Shown here piece after piece: positions 49,382 through 63,100 of a stretch of DNA of 64,000 nucleotides; positions within the stretch are counted from its first letter, which is position 1; each line of letters begins with the position of its first letter. A program made the position numbers and the translations under genes. Under the pieces are notes generated by a model, which was not told the origin of the DNA, made no database searches, and was given only the letters and a program-made list of their open reading frames with translations. Origin of the DNA: Cyclaneusma minus (lineage: Eukaryota; Ascomycota; Leotiomycetes; Marthamycetales; Marthamycetaceae); assembly GCA_037179335.1 (NCBI GenBank), contig JAKZHN010000009.1, forward strand, positions 1,339,156 through 1,403,155, read 5' to 3'.

Positions 49382-51800
49382 TATAAAAGGAGTCTCCTGA
49401 GCTCTCTGCAAACTCCAAATTCGTTTAAAACCGTTCGAGAATCGATGGTCTCTGCAACTGTTGTTTTGGCGGTCTTATTAAAATTCCTCCTACTCGAGTG
49501 TTGTATCCAAATGGCCGACGTATCATTGTCTCAAAACCTTGCTCGTTTTCTTGACTGCTTTGCAGCTTTTTCTTGTGACAGCAGCCAGCCAGAACGACAG
49601 CAGTGGTGCCGCTCGACGACAAGGCATCTTCCTTGACGCTAGCAAGCGGCCACGACATCTGCATCTTCAGTATCTTGCAGGCGGGGCTCAAATTCAAGCC
49701 ACCAAGGCCTTTCAGCATCTATCTGTCTGCATGTTTGTCCATCTATATAAAGCCTTGCTGAAAGCCTTGGATAATTCTTTCTTCAAGATTCCAGAATCTT
49801 ATCAGGCGCCAGTCATCGTGGAGGGACACTCAAGGCTGTGCAATCTCGCAATGTGGATGTTGCCCATATGGTCCTGAGACCGGCCCAACTTTCCCAGGTT
49901 TTCTCTTCCCAGTTTTGGAGGCTGCTTCTCTGGAGGGGTGTGTGGATGAGAGTGAGTCGACAGTAGCAAGCTTCATTGACAGCAGAGCAATTTCTCGGCG
50001 AGGCAGAATCAATCGATCTCTTACCCAATTTGCGGGTTGACGGGCTATATAAAGCCACCCTGGGAGCCTTGAGTTTCTCTTTCCCCAGACCTCAAAAGAG
50101 GACTTCGAAGAGACGAGGATGTTTTGCTAGATGCCTCGAAATCCGACGCAAGTCATCCTTGCAACCTGCCCAAGTTTGTAGAGAAGAGCGTAAAGTTTTC
50201 TTTCCAACTTTCGTCCCAAGCTCCAAAGACTGTTCCTGTGACGACACGTGGATGGGGTGGCAGCAGCGAGCGTTCTCGACACTAAAGCCACTTCTTGATA
50301 GGTCAGGTGCAAGCATTCAATTTTGCTAGCTAAGATGTGATTGACGGGCTATATAAAGCCTCCCTGGGATCCTGAAATAAGCTTCAAGAAATGGTCGATT
50401 CACCCCTTCGCTGGATGCTCGATGCTGGTCAACCTCGCACTGGAGCCTGTTGCTTAAGTTTTAGAAGTGGCTACTCATTTTATTTCTCGCTCCAGATTAC
50501 GAAAATCTCTGATTCTTCCCGTGGCAGTGTGGGGTTGCGATGACAGTAGCTAATCTCCTCGACAGCAGAGCAGATGACTTTTTGCTGCGGGTAAAGCAAC
50601 CAGCTCATGCCGGGGTTGAGGTCTTGGGCTATATATAAAGCCATCCTGGAGCCACAATATTTTCTTTCCCAAGATGTAGGAGATAGTTCCGAGCTGTACA
50701 TGGTTGCTTGCCCAATGTTGGCCGAGTTTGCGAATCGCGATTTGCTCAAGTTTCCCAAGAACCGATTACTCGATTTTTTCCTGGGTCCAGGATATGCAGT
50801 TCCCTGATATTTTCTGGGCATGACACTGTGAGTGTGCTCTTAGTGCTCTGGCAGTAGCAGAGGCTCTCGACAATAGAGCAAGTGAAATCTTGGCGAAACT
50901 ATAGGCAGCTATCTTTCCACCGAGTTCTTTCAAGCCTTGGGCTATATAAAGCCTCCCTGGACCCGTTAGTTTTCTTCTCCCAAGCCTTACGGAAATGGTG
51001 TGGAGACTCATGGTTGTTTGCCAAATGCCCAACGCTGGTCCACCTTGTGAATCGCGATTTGCTAAACCTTCCCTAAAGACTGGCTACTAAATTATTCCCA
51101 CATTCCAGGTTATGAAGTTCTTTGATCATTTCGGGGATAGTTTAGGGATTCATTGACAGCAGAAAATCCCCTCGACAGCAGAGCAGGTGATGTCTTAGCG
51201 AAATTGCAGACATGAGCAATCGTTCCATCAAGTTCTTCGAGCTTTGGGCTATATAAAGCCTCTCTGAGTGCCTTGAATTTTCTTCCCTCAATCTTCATCA
51301 AGTCCCAAGACCGACCTATGGTCTGTTTGCCAGATGCCTAACACCGGGAAGCCTTGCGAGTCGCAATTTTCTCAGCTTCCCGGTTTCTAAGAACTGGTTT
51401 CCAAATGCTCCCCCGTTCCAACTCACATCTGAAGTTTCTTCCCTGATATTTTCTGTGATAGTTCCGGGGCTTGATGACAGCAGGGGAGCCCCTCGACACT
51501 AACAAGTGCTGTCTCGGCGAACGAAGAGCAGTCGAAACAAGGTCCATTACTCTCTTGTCGTGGATTGCCGTCAAATGGGTGCCTATTCGAGAGATCCTTC
51601 TAGTACTAGTTGAAATGCATGGGAGCGAACAACGTGGCGTCGTAGTACTCACGAGATAGGCTTGAGAAGATGAGAAGGAAAAGGGGACTCTATTTATACC
51701 TTTCTCGGTCCACTTCTGGGTCATGCAAACCTATTCATGTGATTTTCTTTTCCTAACATCCTGGTGGTAAGTGTTTTGACGACAGCAGGAAAGCCTCTCG
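49382..51800 (+). repeat. Array B: about 300 bp tandem units with TATA box and GACAGCAG core
   Basis: TATA boxes on the plus strand lie at 49382 (TATAAAAGG), 49744, 50046, 50350, 50630, 50943 and 51250, with a final TATTTATA at 51691. The five central spacings are 280-313 bases. Most carry GGGCTATATAAAGCCTCCCTGG or a close variant. About 190-225 bases after most boxes comes a core of two GACAGCAG-like motifs (49576/49595, 50541/50560, 51154/51173; decayed at 49958/49976, about 50850/50868 and 51475/51494), the second usually preceded by TC. The next TATA follows about 80-90 bases later. Between them, CTTGTGAATCGCGATTTGCT and variants recur in three or more units. Reading frames are not conserved between units, so coding is unlikely. 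The box and core resemble the minus-strand half of array A modules, so the two arrays look like one family in inverted orientation. Confidence 0.75.
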
Positions 51801-51837
51801 ACATGAGCAGTCATGCGACAAAAGTCTGAACCCCCCT

Positions 51838-51965
51838 TTAATATTTAAGAATATTCGCAGTAATTGGAGATATCCCCAGTAGTTGGGAATATTCCCAGTA
51901 ATTGGGAATATTCCCAGTAATTGAAAATATCCCAAATAATTGAAAATATTCCCATTTATGGTGTA
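51838..51965. repeat. Palindromic minisatellite, period about 18-19 bp
   Basis: About six imperfect copies of CCCAGTAATTGGGAATATT. Each full unit contributes to GGGAATATTCCC, a 12-base perfect palindrome. The array sits exactly where array B ends and the AT-rich block begins, mirroring the minisatellite on the other edge of the island. Confidence 0.8.
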
Positions 51966-54900
51966 GCTTGTCGCATGCAAAAAGGAAAGGAAGGATTTTT
52001 AAATATTTGTATTGCCTGGGGCACAGTCCAGCGATTGCTAAAGCTGCTTTAAATCTCAGGCTTTTGCATTACGCTTAAAGCTATTTAAAGCTTTAAAAAC
52101 CAATATAAAGGCTTAATATAAAAGTTTAAATAAAGCCAAAAATTTAATTAAAATTAGCTTTAGCTATTACAAAGCCAAATACAAATATAACAAAGCAGGC
52201 TATATTTAAACCGGCGGCGGAAAAATTAAATAATGGCAAAAAAAGATTTAAAAAAAATTAATTAGAAAAGTATTTTAAAAATAGGGTATTTACTGGTAAA
52301 AGAGCGCCGGCTAAAATTGAATTTACTAATAAAGAATTTTAAAAAATAGCCAAAAAAGCATTTAAAAACCATTTGCCTAATTTTTAAATATTTAATTATA
52401 ATATATTCTTATTGGCTGCATATTAAATAGCGTTTCTTTTTAAAATTATAGCCAATATAAAAATAAGCGTTAATAATATTATTCGCGCGAAATCTTCAGC
52501 GAAATTTATTAATATAAACGCTGCAAATATAAACGGTGCTAATAAAGCGAAAAAAAAAGCAATTGGTTTTTGGAAATTAAATTTAAATAAAATTTGCAAT
52601 GCTATAATTGGGCAAAAGTGGTTATTAATTTTTATAATAATAATTTCTATATTGGTATAATTGGTATTGGACTTGCTATTAAATAGGGTGAAAATAGCGT
52701 ATTTATTATTATTAAAAGAATAAATATAGCGGTGTTAAATTTTAATTTAGTTAAATATTTTTTGGTTTTTAAAATTCTTTAATTTATAAATTAGCTTTGC
52801 AATTTGCAAAATCATTGTAAAAGCAATTTTAAAAGCTGTTTTATAATTAAAGTCCAGTTTTTATTGCTTTTGCAAAAAAGCGCTATTCAAAAAAAGGGAT
52901 TTATTAATAATTTAAAATAGCTAAAGCTTAAAAAGCCTTTTAGTTTTTTTTTCTTTTTAAATTGCTTTGCAAATGGCGGCAGCCAGAAAATACTAGTTTA
53001 ATAAGCAAAAGATTAAAAGCTTTGGTTAATTTAAATTGGATTTTGTATTTATAGCAAATTGCCCAAAGCGCTAATTAAATAATATTGGGCTTAAATTGGC
53101 TTTGGCTATAATTTGGTAAATTTTTATTATAAAAGGCAATTTATTTAAAAATTAATTATAGACTTATAAAAAAAACTATTATATTTTTGCTTTAGCAATA
53201 TATTTTATAAAATTTAATATAGAATTGGTAAATTGCGTAAAAATCTAAAATATATTTATAATAAATTAATTGGCGGGCTTTAAAAAAAGTTAATTTGGGG
53301 GCCTAATTTTAGAATAAAGCTAGAAAATTAAAATTATTTATTAATATAAATATTAATTAGCCAATTTTCAAAAATTTGCATTGTAAAAAGCATTAGCAAA
53401 ATTATTTTAAAATTCAGAAATATAAACAAGCTCCAATTTAATATTAAAATTGACATTAAAAAAGATTAGCGCAATATAGTATATTAATTTTAATTTTAGA
53501 AAATGTAATTAAAAAAATTTATATTAAGTAATAATATTATTAGTATAAATACTAATTTAATAATGTAGCTAATTTAAATTCTATATTTTAAAAGCGGTAA
53601 AAATAGCTTGGACTTTTAAAATATTAATATTAAATATTTTAAATTTTGGTTTTTTAATTTTTTTATAAGCAAAAGCATATAAAATAAATAAAATTTTTGA
53701 AACTTGTTTTTAATTGCAAATGGCTAAATTGCAATTATTAGTATAAAAAGATTCAGGCTATTGCTAAAAATATTATTAAATAGGTAAATGTATTTGTATA
53801 ATATTTTATTAAAACATTTAAAACTATTTAAGCGAAAAAAGAATCCGCTATTAAATATAATCCTTGCAAATTTTTAAAAAAATGCAGCGAAAGGTTTGTT
53901 TTAAAGCTTATTAGAAAAAAAGGCTATAAAAGTCTATAATTTATAGCAATAAAAACAATCGAATTCTATTACTATAGCTGCAAAGCCTAAATTGCCAATT
54001 ATAATTTAAATTTAATAAAGGCTAATAAATTTACAAATGGTAAATTAATTTAAAAGCTTATAAACTTTAGCTATTTTTTCCGGTAAAATAAATATAATAA
54101 AGGCTTAAATATTAATATTAAATTCCAATAATTTAATTATAATGCCTTTAGTATTTTTTAATATTTTTTCAAATCTTCAAAATCAAATAAAATAAATTAT
54201 AATTGAATTTTTAGGCGAAAAGCTATTTTAGCTATAATAGCGGAAAAATAATATTATTATTATTTAAATAGCAAAAAACTATTAATTTAAATAATTAAAG
54301 TTTAAAAATTTATTTAAAGCTTTCCGCAAAAAAATTAAAAATAAATAATATTATTGCTAATTTAAAAAAAGCATTTATTTAATGTAAATATAGCTATTTA
54401 ATATAAAGCTAAAAAACCATTAAGACATTAAAGCAATAGGCATTATTTTCAAGGCATTTTGTATATTTGTTTTTAGCAATATATAATTTTGGCCGGCTTT
54501 AATAATTATTTCGGGAAATATCTAAAATAACCTTGTTATTATGATTTTGGGATTAAAATAACCCCGAAATTTCAAATTAGGGGTAAATAATAATAATTTA
54601 ATATATTTAAGCAAAGCTTTTTAATTTGGGTATTTTATATTTTAATTTATATTATTAGCAAAAAAAACGTACTTTTATGCCTAGCTTTAATTATAAATAA
54701 TTTTTTAAATTTCGGGGTTAAAGCCTAATTCCGAAATGCAAAAATTCTAAAAATCGTTATTTTTAATTATTAAAATAATATTTTAAAAGCTATTTGTTTG
54801 TAAAACTATATAAAAAGACTTTTATTAAAATTAATTAAATTAATATAAAACAAAAAAAACCATATTTGTAAAAAGGTAAAAATTTATAATATTGCGTAAC

Positions 54901-55121
54901 GGAGGTATTTGTATTATTAATTTTTTTTTAATATTATTAAAATTTTATTTTTAAAATAATCCCGAAATATAAAATTGTTTATAGCCTTTATTTTTAAAAA
55001 TAAACGAATTCCGATTTATAATATATAATTTCCGGTTTTTTATTAATTATTTTTATATATAAATAATATAAAAAAATTAAATATTAGTTTATAATACCGA
55101 GATTTACGATTTTTAAATTTA

Positions 55122-55385
55122 CGAGTTTTAAATTTGCAATATATTGCCGGCTTAAAAAATATAAATTTGAATATTATAGATTTGCAATATATTATTAGCC
55201 TAAAAGATATAGATTTAAAGGATAAAAATTGAAGTATTATAAATATAAAGGTTGTAAATTTGAGTATTATAGATTTGCAATATATTGCCAATTTAAAAAA
55301 TATAGATTTAAAGGATAAAACTTGAAATATTATAAATTTAAAGGTTGCAAATTTAAAAATTGCAAATTTAAATACTATAAATTTT
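55122..55385. repeat. Tandem repeat of about 93 bp
   Basis: Two units starting near 55169 and 55262 share ATTATAGATTTGCAATATAT, ATATAGATTTAAAGGATAAA and AAAGGTTG(T/C)AAATTT in order. A partial unit (from about 55122) lies to the left. Differences are few, so this duplication is younger or less mutated than most of the block. Confidence 0.7.
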
Positions 55386-55889
55386 AATTAATATTATATT
55401 TATATATAAATTATTTTAATTTATATTATGAATGGATAGCAAATTTATTAAAATAAATTAAGCATTAATTTAGTATTTTTATTTATAAATATTTATTATA
55501 GCTATAGCCGTAATTATTATTATATTTAATATTGAAATGGGAATTTATTAAAGGAAAAAAGAATATTTGCAATTTCAATCTTTATATTTTGGTATTTCGC
55601 AAATTATTTTTAGAAGCATCTATATGCTTGAATGCAATTTACCAACGAAAAAGAAAAAACAAAGGTAAAAATTAAATAGTATATATTATAATAATAAACA
55701 ACAATAATAATAATAAATTATTAGCAACGATATTAATATAGTTGATTTAAATTTTTAAAATTGCGAATAAACGGCGTAATCCTTTTTTGCGGCGTTTAAA
55801 TATATATTAGAATGGTGTTTTGGCGTAATTTTAAGCAATTGCTAAACGAGAATAAAGCGAATATTTCCTATATTTATTGCTATCAGGGT

Positions 55890-55955
55890 ATTGACTTGCC
55901 TTAGTGCCTCAGGCACGCATGTGCCCAGCACGTGACCCTCAGCACCTTTTAGCGC
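55890..55955. other. GC-rich pocket with a GTGCCT/AGGCAC palindrome
   Basis: An isolated GC pocket with GTGCCTCAGGCAC at 55904-55916 (6-bp arms around C), followed by CATGTGCCCAGCACGTGACC. The palindrome differs by one loop base from GTGCCTAAGGCAC in the LTR-like repeat at 28.28 kb, and both follow an AT-rich segment with TATATTTAT. It could be a fragment of a related element. Confidence 0.45.
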
Positions 55956-58445
55956 TGTAGACTTTTAAAAGAATTTTTATAATTTTATCCGGCTAAAAAG
56001 CTTTTTTTTTAATTTACAATATTAGTCTATTTTAATTTTTGCTTTAACCCCTGCCCCGTATTATAATAATTTATAAGTTTTTTTTATTAATCGATTTGAA
56101 AATTCTAAATACCCTTAATTTTTGCAATTTCAAATACGATCTTTTATTTTATAATAACGGCGCGCTGCGCAATTTTTATTCAAATTCCAGTTTCAATATT
56201 TAATAATTTTACCATTTTTAATCCTGCCAGTATTATTTATACAAATTTGTTTTTGCTAATTCCGATTTTATTTTTATATCTAATTTAAAGCTTTGAAATT
56301 TTAATTAATATTATGTATACTATTATAAATTATATAATAGCTGCTGCAATTATTTTAAAAAACGTATACTTTTCTTTTCAAGCTATTAAACGGATTGGTA
56401 AAATACATTTGTTTATTTATTAAATTAATTTAGAAATTTGCTAAAAGTATTATTATTTGCATTATAAATACAATTAAATAATTTTGAAATAATTTTACTA
56501 TATTTAATAACTTTTTATAATATATTAATAATAAAATTAATAATAAAACTTTTAAATTGGAATAGCGAAATAAAGGCATTGCCGCCTTTTGATTTCTTTT
56601 TAAATTAAGCCAATACTATTAATACCAAATTGCAAATTAAACACTATAAGCTGAAAGAAATTAATAAGCATTTAAAAAACAAATTAAAAATAATACCTGC
56701 TTATATTTATATTTATTTCTTTGCTCCGCGCCCCCGCTATAAAATTAAAAATCCCAAAACATTCTTTGGAAATAAAATTTAGTTATTTAAACGTTAAAAA
56801 GTATTTCTAAATTAGATTTTTAAAATCCAATGCATTATAGCTATTAATAAAAACGTTTTTAGCTTGAAATATAAAAAGAATTAATATATTATTAGCTAGT
56901 TAAAAAAATATTGCAAAATTTAATATAAAATCTAATTTAATCAAATTATTAATAACTTTATTAATAATAGAAAATAGCTTTAAAAATTTCTAAGTATGTT
57001 TTTTAATATTTAAAAAAAACCTTTGTAATTTTAAATAAAATTCAAAAAGCTTAATAATATTTTTATATTTTAAAATAAAGCAATAGAATTTTTATTGCTT
57101 TGTAATTTAATTATAATTATATAGCAACTCAGGCTTAATTTATTCCAAAGCTGAAAATAGCCGGATTTTATATTAAAGTTTTAAATATTTTGGGCAATAA
57201 AATTAAGCTTTTATATAAAACATCTAGTCCCGCTATCTATAATAAATAGATTAAGCATTTTTAAGATATTAATAAATATATAAAAAAAGAATATTAAAAA
57301 GAAATACTAGCTTAGTATTAAAACCGCCAAATATAACAACTTTAAATAAATTTTAAATAAATTTTAGCAAGCCGCTATTACAATTGTAATTTATAATTAT
57401 AATTATAATTATAATAATTTAATAAATTTATTTGCTTTTTTAAAACCGTTGCACAATATATTTAAAAGCCAATAGCAAAAATATTGCAAGTATTATAATT
57501 TATATTTTTATTACAAATTCCCAAATTATATTATTTGGAAATACAATAAAAAAACAAAACTAATATTAAAAAAATTAAAAACATTATAATAATAAATTTA
57601 AAAAATATAATAGCCAATTTCAAGGCTATAATGGCGAATTTAAAAACTACAATAATAGAAATTAAAGCTATAATAATAATTGGGAAGGATATAAAAATAA
57701 TGGCTATAAAAAATATTAAAACCGTTTTTATATTATAAATTAAAAAAACCATTACTAGAACAATAATTCTGGCCAAATTCCTTTTGCCGCTATCAAAAAT
57801 AATCAGAAATCGGGAAATGGGATTTCTTTAATTTAAATCGCGATTAAAAAAACTTACAAAATTAATTATAAATTAATATAGCATTTTTATAGCTTTAATA
57901 TTTAAAAAACAATGCTCTATTAAAATTACAATTTAATAAAAACTCCCAATTAATATTAATTAATAATATTGAAAACAATATTATACACGAGAAAACGATT
58001 TCTTGGTTAAATCAATTTCAATTGCTTTAAAAATACTAGCAATTAAATTAGCGTATTAAATTTACCTTATTAATACTATAGCTGCCGCTAATGCATTATT
58101 AATATTGCTATTATAAATTTACCGGCGCTCCAAAAGGATTAAAAGGCAATTTAATATTATAATTATAATAATTATAAATTAGTAATTTAACAACGAGAAA
58201 ACGGTTAATATTTTTAGCAAATTAATTATACCAATTTGCCAATTTATTAAAAAACGCATTAGATTTAAATATTCCAATAGCGTATTTGGAAAAGCCCTTT
58301 AAATTTTTATTAATAATACCAAAAAAGTTTTTACCATTATTATTATAAACCTTTTTTACATCTGTTTTTTATAATTAAAATAATCCTTTTTATTATTAAT
58401 GCCGTATTTATTAATATCAAAATTCTTATAAACACTATTAAAATC

Positions 58446-58492
58446 GCCTAGCGCCTTTAGCGTATATCCGCCGCCGCCCCGGCCGCCATTAA
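58446..58492. other. Small GC-rich pocket
   Basis: A run containing CCGCCGCCGCCCCGGCCGCC inside AT-rich sequence. It is too short for a gene call and is probably a trinucleotide-rich fragment of an old element. Confidence 0.4.
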
Positions 58493-60132
58493 TAGTAAGT
58501 CTATCTTTATTTAAATTCTTTTAAAAGGTATTGCCGGAAAATCGCCAATTTCCCAACAATGCATTTTCAATATTTATAAGCATAAAACTAAAATCAAAAT
58601 ATTTAAAAGAAGCTTTATTATTATTCAATTTTAATAAATATTTATTGCCTAAATTATTAAAAATATTAATAATAAATATAAAAAAGTAAATCTGCCCAAA
58701 AATCCAATTTACGGCATTTGGAAATTTCCTAGTAAAAACATTATATTTTAAGCCGTTAATACAAAAGCCGCCAACCCCTTAATTAAAAATTCCATTTAAA
58801 TAAATAAAAAATTGCTTTGAAAGCAAAGTTGATTTGTATATTTTGCCCAATTATTATTTATATTATTTTAAAAGGCTTTTATTTAAAAAATGCAAATTAA
58901 AAAATAATAATTTAAAAAATTTAAAAATAAAATAAGCATAGAATTTCCAATTTTAGAATGCATAAAATAGCATAATTTAAAAAGACCCGCAAAAATAACA
59001 AAAATTACAATTTTTTAATTATTAAATTGGATAGCCTAATATATGTTAATAAGCTTATTAAATAGCAAATTTTAATAAACTTTAAAGCCAAAATATATAA
59101 ATATTTTAAGATTATTGCTAAAGCCATTTAATATTTTAAATATATAAAATTTAATTATATTTTTAAAATATATTGATTAAAAATATTTTATTATAGCAAA
59201 TATATTAATAAATATTTAATAAACAATTATGATATATTTAATGATTTTTTAATAAAATACACCAATTATTAAAAAACCGGATATAAAATCTGATTTTTAA
59301 TTTAGAAAATAATAAATATATATAAAACTTTAGCGCGCTAGCGTCTTACTAAATATCAATGCTTTTTTAATATAAATTTAATAATATATTAAAAAGCCGA
59401 CGGCAAATTTTAAAACTCGTTTTTTAATTTTAATCGCTTTTTAGCTATTATATTAATTAAGCCAATTTATTTCGCAAGCAATAGCCGCATTCATGGCAAA
59501 AACAATATTTAAAAAAAATCATTATGTGCAGCAAAAAAGATATTTTCAAAACCGCTTAATATAATTAAATATGTATAAATTAATTTACCAATTTATTGCA
59601 GCCTATACTAGTTTTTAATTGTATAAAATCGCCTACACTAGAAATATCGCAAAGCAATATAATGAATTTTAATTAATAATAAATATTAATATATTCCAAA
59701 TATTGCAATATAATATTTATAAATTTAGTAAAATCTTTAATCTATTATTTAATTTAATTAAATTTGCAAAAGAAAATTAAATACTCGCTGTTTAAAAGCC
59801 CTAAATTTATTTTTTTAAAAATAATACTAAAAACCCAAAAACCAGCAGCTTTAATTTTGCTTTTTTTATTATCAAAAAACGCCTATATATTGCTATATAT
59901 ATTAATAAAGAGATCCCTATCAATAATTAGCAAATTAAATATTTATTCCCCAATTTAATATATATATATATATATTTTCGCTATAATATTATTATTCTAT
60001 AATTTTAAATTTATAATATTTATACTTTTTTTTATATATATTATAATAATAATCCCAAATTTTTTATTTTCCCGCTATTTGCTAATAATCTTAAAAATCG
60101 CTTTGCAAATGATTCTTTTTTTATTAAAACTC

Positions 60133-60153
60133 TTTTTTTTTTTTTTTTTTTTT
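60133..60153. repeat. Poly-T homopolymer run
   Basis: About 21 consecutive T. It may be the reversed poly-A tail of a dead non-LTR element or simple slippage; nothing flanking it decides. Confidence 0.7.
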
Positions 60154-63100
60154 CAAAATTTCAAAATTATTTTTATTTACTATATTTCTATTAATATTTT
60201 ATTAAAAAAAATTAAAAATCACTAATGCAATTTATTAACCTTTAAAAACACCGTTATTTTTAATGCCAAAAATATTAAAATATATATTAATTTATTTGTT
60301 TTAACCCGCCAAATCGCCAATTTGCTTAATATATATAAAATAAAATAAAAATTGAAAATTGAATTTAATTATAAGCTTATTAAAATATAATTGCATTTAA
60401 AAATCAATAAAAAGCCAAAAAGCCTTCGGTAATTTTAAAACTATATTAATTTTATAAATTTTAAAAAATGTCTAATTTAATCACTATTATTTAATAATAA
60501 TAAATCTTCATTTAATTTAATAAAATAAAGTAATAAGCAAATACAAAACTTTTTAAATATTATAAATACAATTATAATTAAAATAACCCCCTAAGCCAAA
60601 TAGCCCAAATAATATAAAATATAATAAAATCAGAATTATAATAAAAAGGTAATATATTGCAAAACCATACGCTAAATAATATTTATAAACTTTTCAGCGT
60701 ATTTTTAAACAATAAACAATAAAAATAAAAATAAAAATATTTAAAAAATAAAAAGTATTTATTAAAAAATCCCAATTTATAATTTTATAAATAATATAAT
60801 AATTATATAGCTATTAAACTACTAAATAAACAGCTATATACCCGCTAACCCTTTATAATTTCCTTTTCTAAAATTCGCCAATATATTGCCGGCAATAAAC
60901 TTTTGCAATAATTGCAAAATTCTAAACACAAAAATATTTTCCTTTTTTTTAAAGCCAATTTTTTAAATATAGCTAATATCAAATATTTACCAAAATTCCC
61001 TGTAAATATTTTTTATTAAAATTAAAAAATGAAGCAAATAATTAAAAAAAAAGTTACTTAAAATCCCACAACTGTTGAAAAAATATTATTAATTATTATT
61101 AAATATATTTAAAAATTATATAAAGCATATATTAATTTAAACTACCATTTAAATTATTTTAAAAAAGCATAAAGAATGGTATTTTATAGATTGGAAAAAG
61201 CAAATTATATTATATTAATAAATTATTTGTTAATTGCCTTTTTAAATATTTTTGGTAAAAGACTCGAAAACTTTATAGCCTTTATTTTTATAAGCATTGC
61301 TAAAACCAATTATTTTCTTTTCAAAAACCCAAAAAAAATCGCAGTATTTATTGAATTCTAAAGCTTTTTATAAATCAAATTTGTAAAATTAAAATTATTA
61401 AACCTAATTATATTTGCTCAATTCTTAATAATATTTTTTATAATCGCTTTATTTATATTTTATATAATAAAAGCATTTCTAGCCAATTTTAAAAATAAAT
61501 TTAAAATTTTCTTGTTAATAAAACCATTATTTTCATATTTGCTAATAGAAAATAAAAAATATTTTATATTATTACCGGTATTTTTCAAAAATTCCCAATA
61601 TTCCCTATTCTATTTTTGTTTTTTAATTTCGAATTCTTTAATATTTGCAACCCCGATTATAAAACGACAAGCATTATAAGCTTTATTAATAATATTAATA
61701 TTCTAATTTAAAGCCCTATAATTAAAAATAATAATGCCATTTTAAATAGAATTTATAATAAATATTTAAAATAAACCAGCAAATGCAAAGCCAAACTCGC
61801 CTTAAAAAAATATACATTTATATATTTTATTTACTGCTAGCAAGGCTTTAATATAAACGCAAAAATTCAACTAAATAATATTAATATGTTTTTATCAAAA
61901 AAAATATAAATATTTGGCTTTTAATTAAATTCCAAATTCAAATAAGGCAAATATTATAAATATAAATTGTAATATTTATTTTTATAATTTTAAATTATTA
62001 AACGCTTTATTGCATTTATTTGAAAAGCATTGCTAAAATATTTCCAAATAATATATATTGCTATTATTAAAATCGCTATAATTTATAAATGCCCAATTAT
62101 ATATTATATTATAAAAAATAAAAAAACCAAATTATTTGCAATCAAGTTGCTAATAATAAAGCAAAATAAAACGCTTTAAATTTTTATTAAAAGCTTTAAA
62201 GCAATTTTAATACCGCTATTTAAAATTAAAATCAAGATCCCGCTATTGCTAATTTATTTGTAATTTTTTAATATTGCCAAGCGCTTTAACATTAAGCTAT
62301 ATTATTATAAATTTATTACAAATATTGTATAATAGATAAATTTCCAATATTTTCCCAGTATATAAAAGGGCCGCCTATATAAAAAGCCGCCGCTATTATT
62401 TATTAAAATCCAATTATATTGAATAGCAAATTTAAATTTCAATATAAATAAAAACTTGGCCATTTTTTTAAAAAAAAATATAAAAACATCTATTTATTTA
62501 ATATAATTAATAAAAATAATAAAATAAATATTAAAAGTCCGTTTGCAAAAAAAGCTACATTCTTATATAAAAAAAATTGTTCCCAATTATAGATTCTTTT
62601 TTAATAAATTATCTAATATATAATATTTTTTAGCAATTTAAATCCGTATTAAATATATAGAACTTAATAATTTTCTAGCTTATTAGCAAATTTCCAATAT
62701 AATGCTAAAATGCCTTTATAGCTTTATTCGCTAAATTCTAAAGCATACTTTGTTTATCCTAATTATAATATAAAAAAGCGACTTATTTAAAATTTTAATT
62801 TAATAATTATAATAATATAGTAAATATTAAAAAAAGAGTAGGCCATTAAATAGCTATTTAAGCAAAGTTTATTAAAATAATATAAATTCGCCAACCCTAT
62901 ATTAAAACCTGCTAAAAACGGCAAATTTTTACAACATTATAATTATTAATACTAATTTTCAATTATAAATTAATTATAATAATATCCATTTTAAAATGCT
63001 ATTTTTCAAAATCTAATTAAGTAATAATTATTATAGCCATTAAAAAAACATGCTATTCGCTATTCGCTATTTCCTATCATTTGCATTAAAGTAACTCTAA

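Noticed and set aside
37600..51800. CRISPR-like array
   Set aside because: Units are hundreds of bases long, diverged and TATA-bearing, and the genes are eukaryotic with spliceosomal introns.
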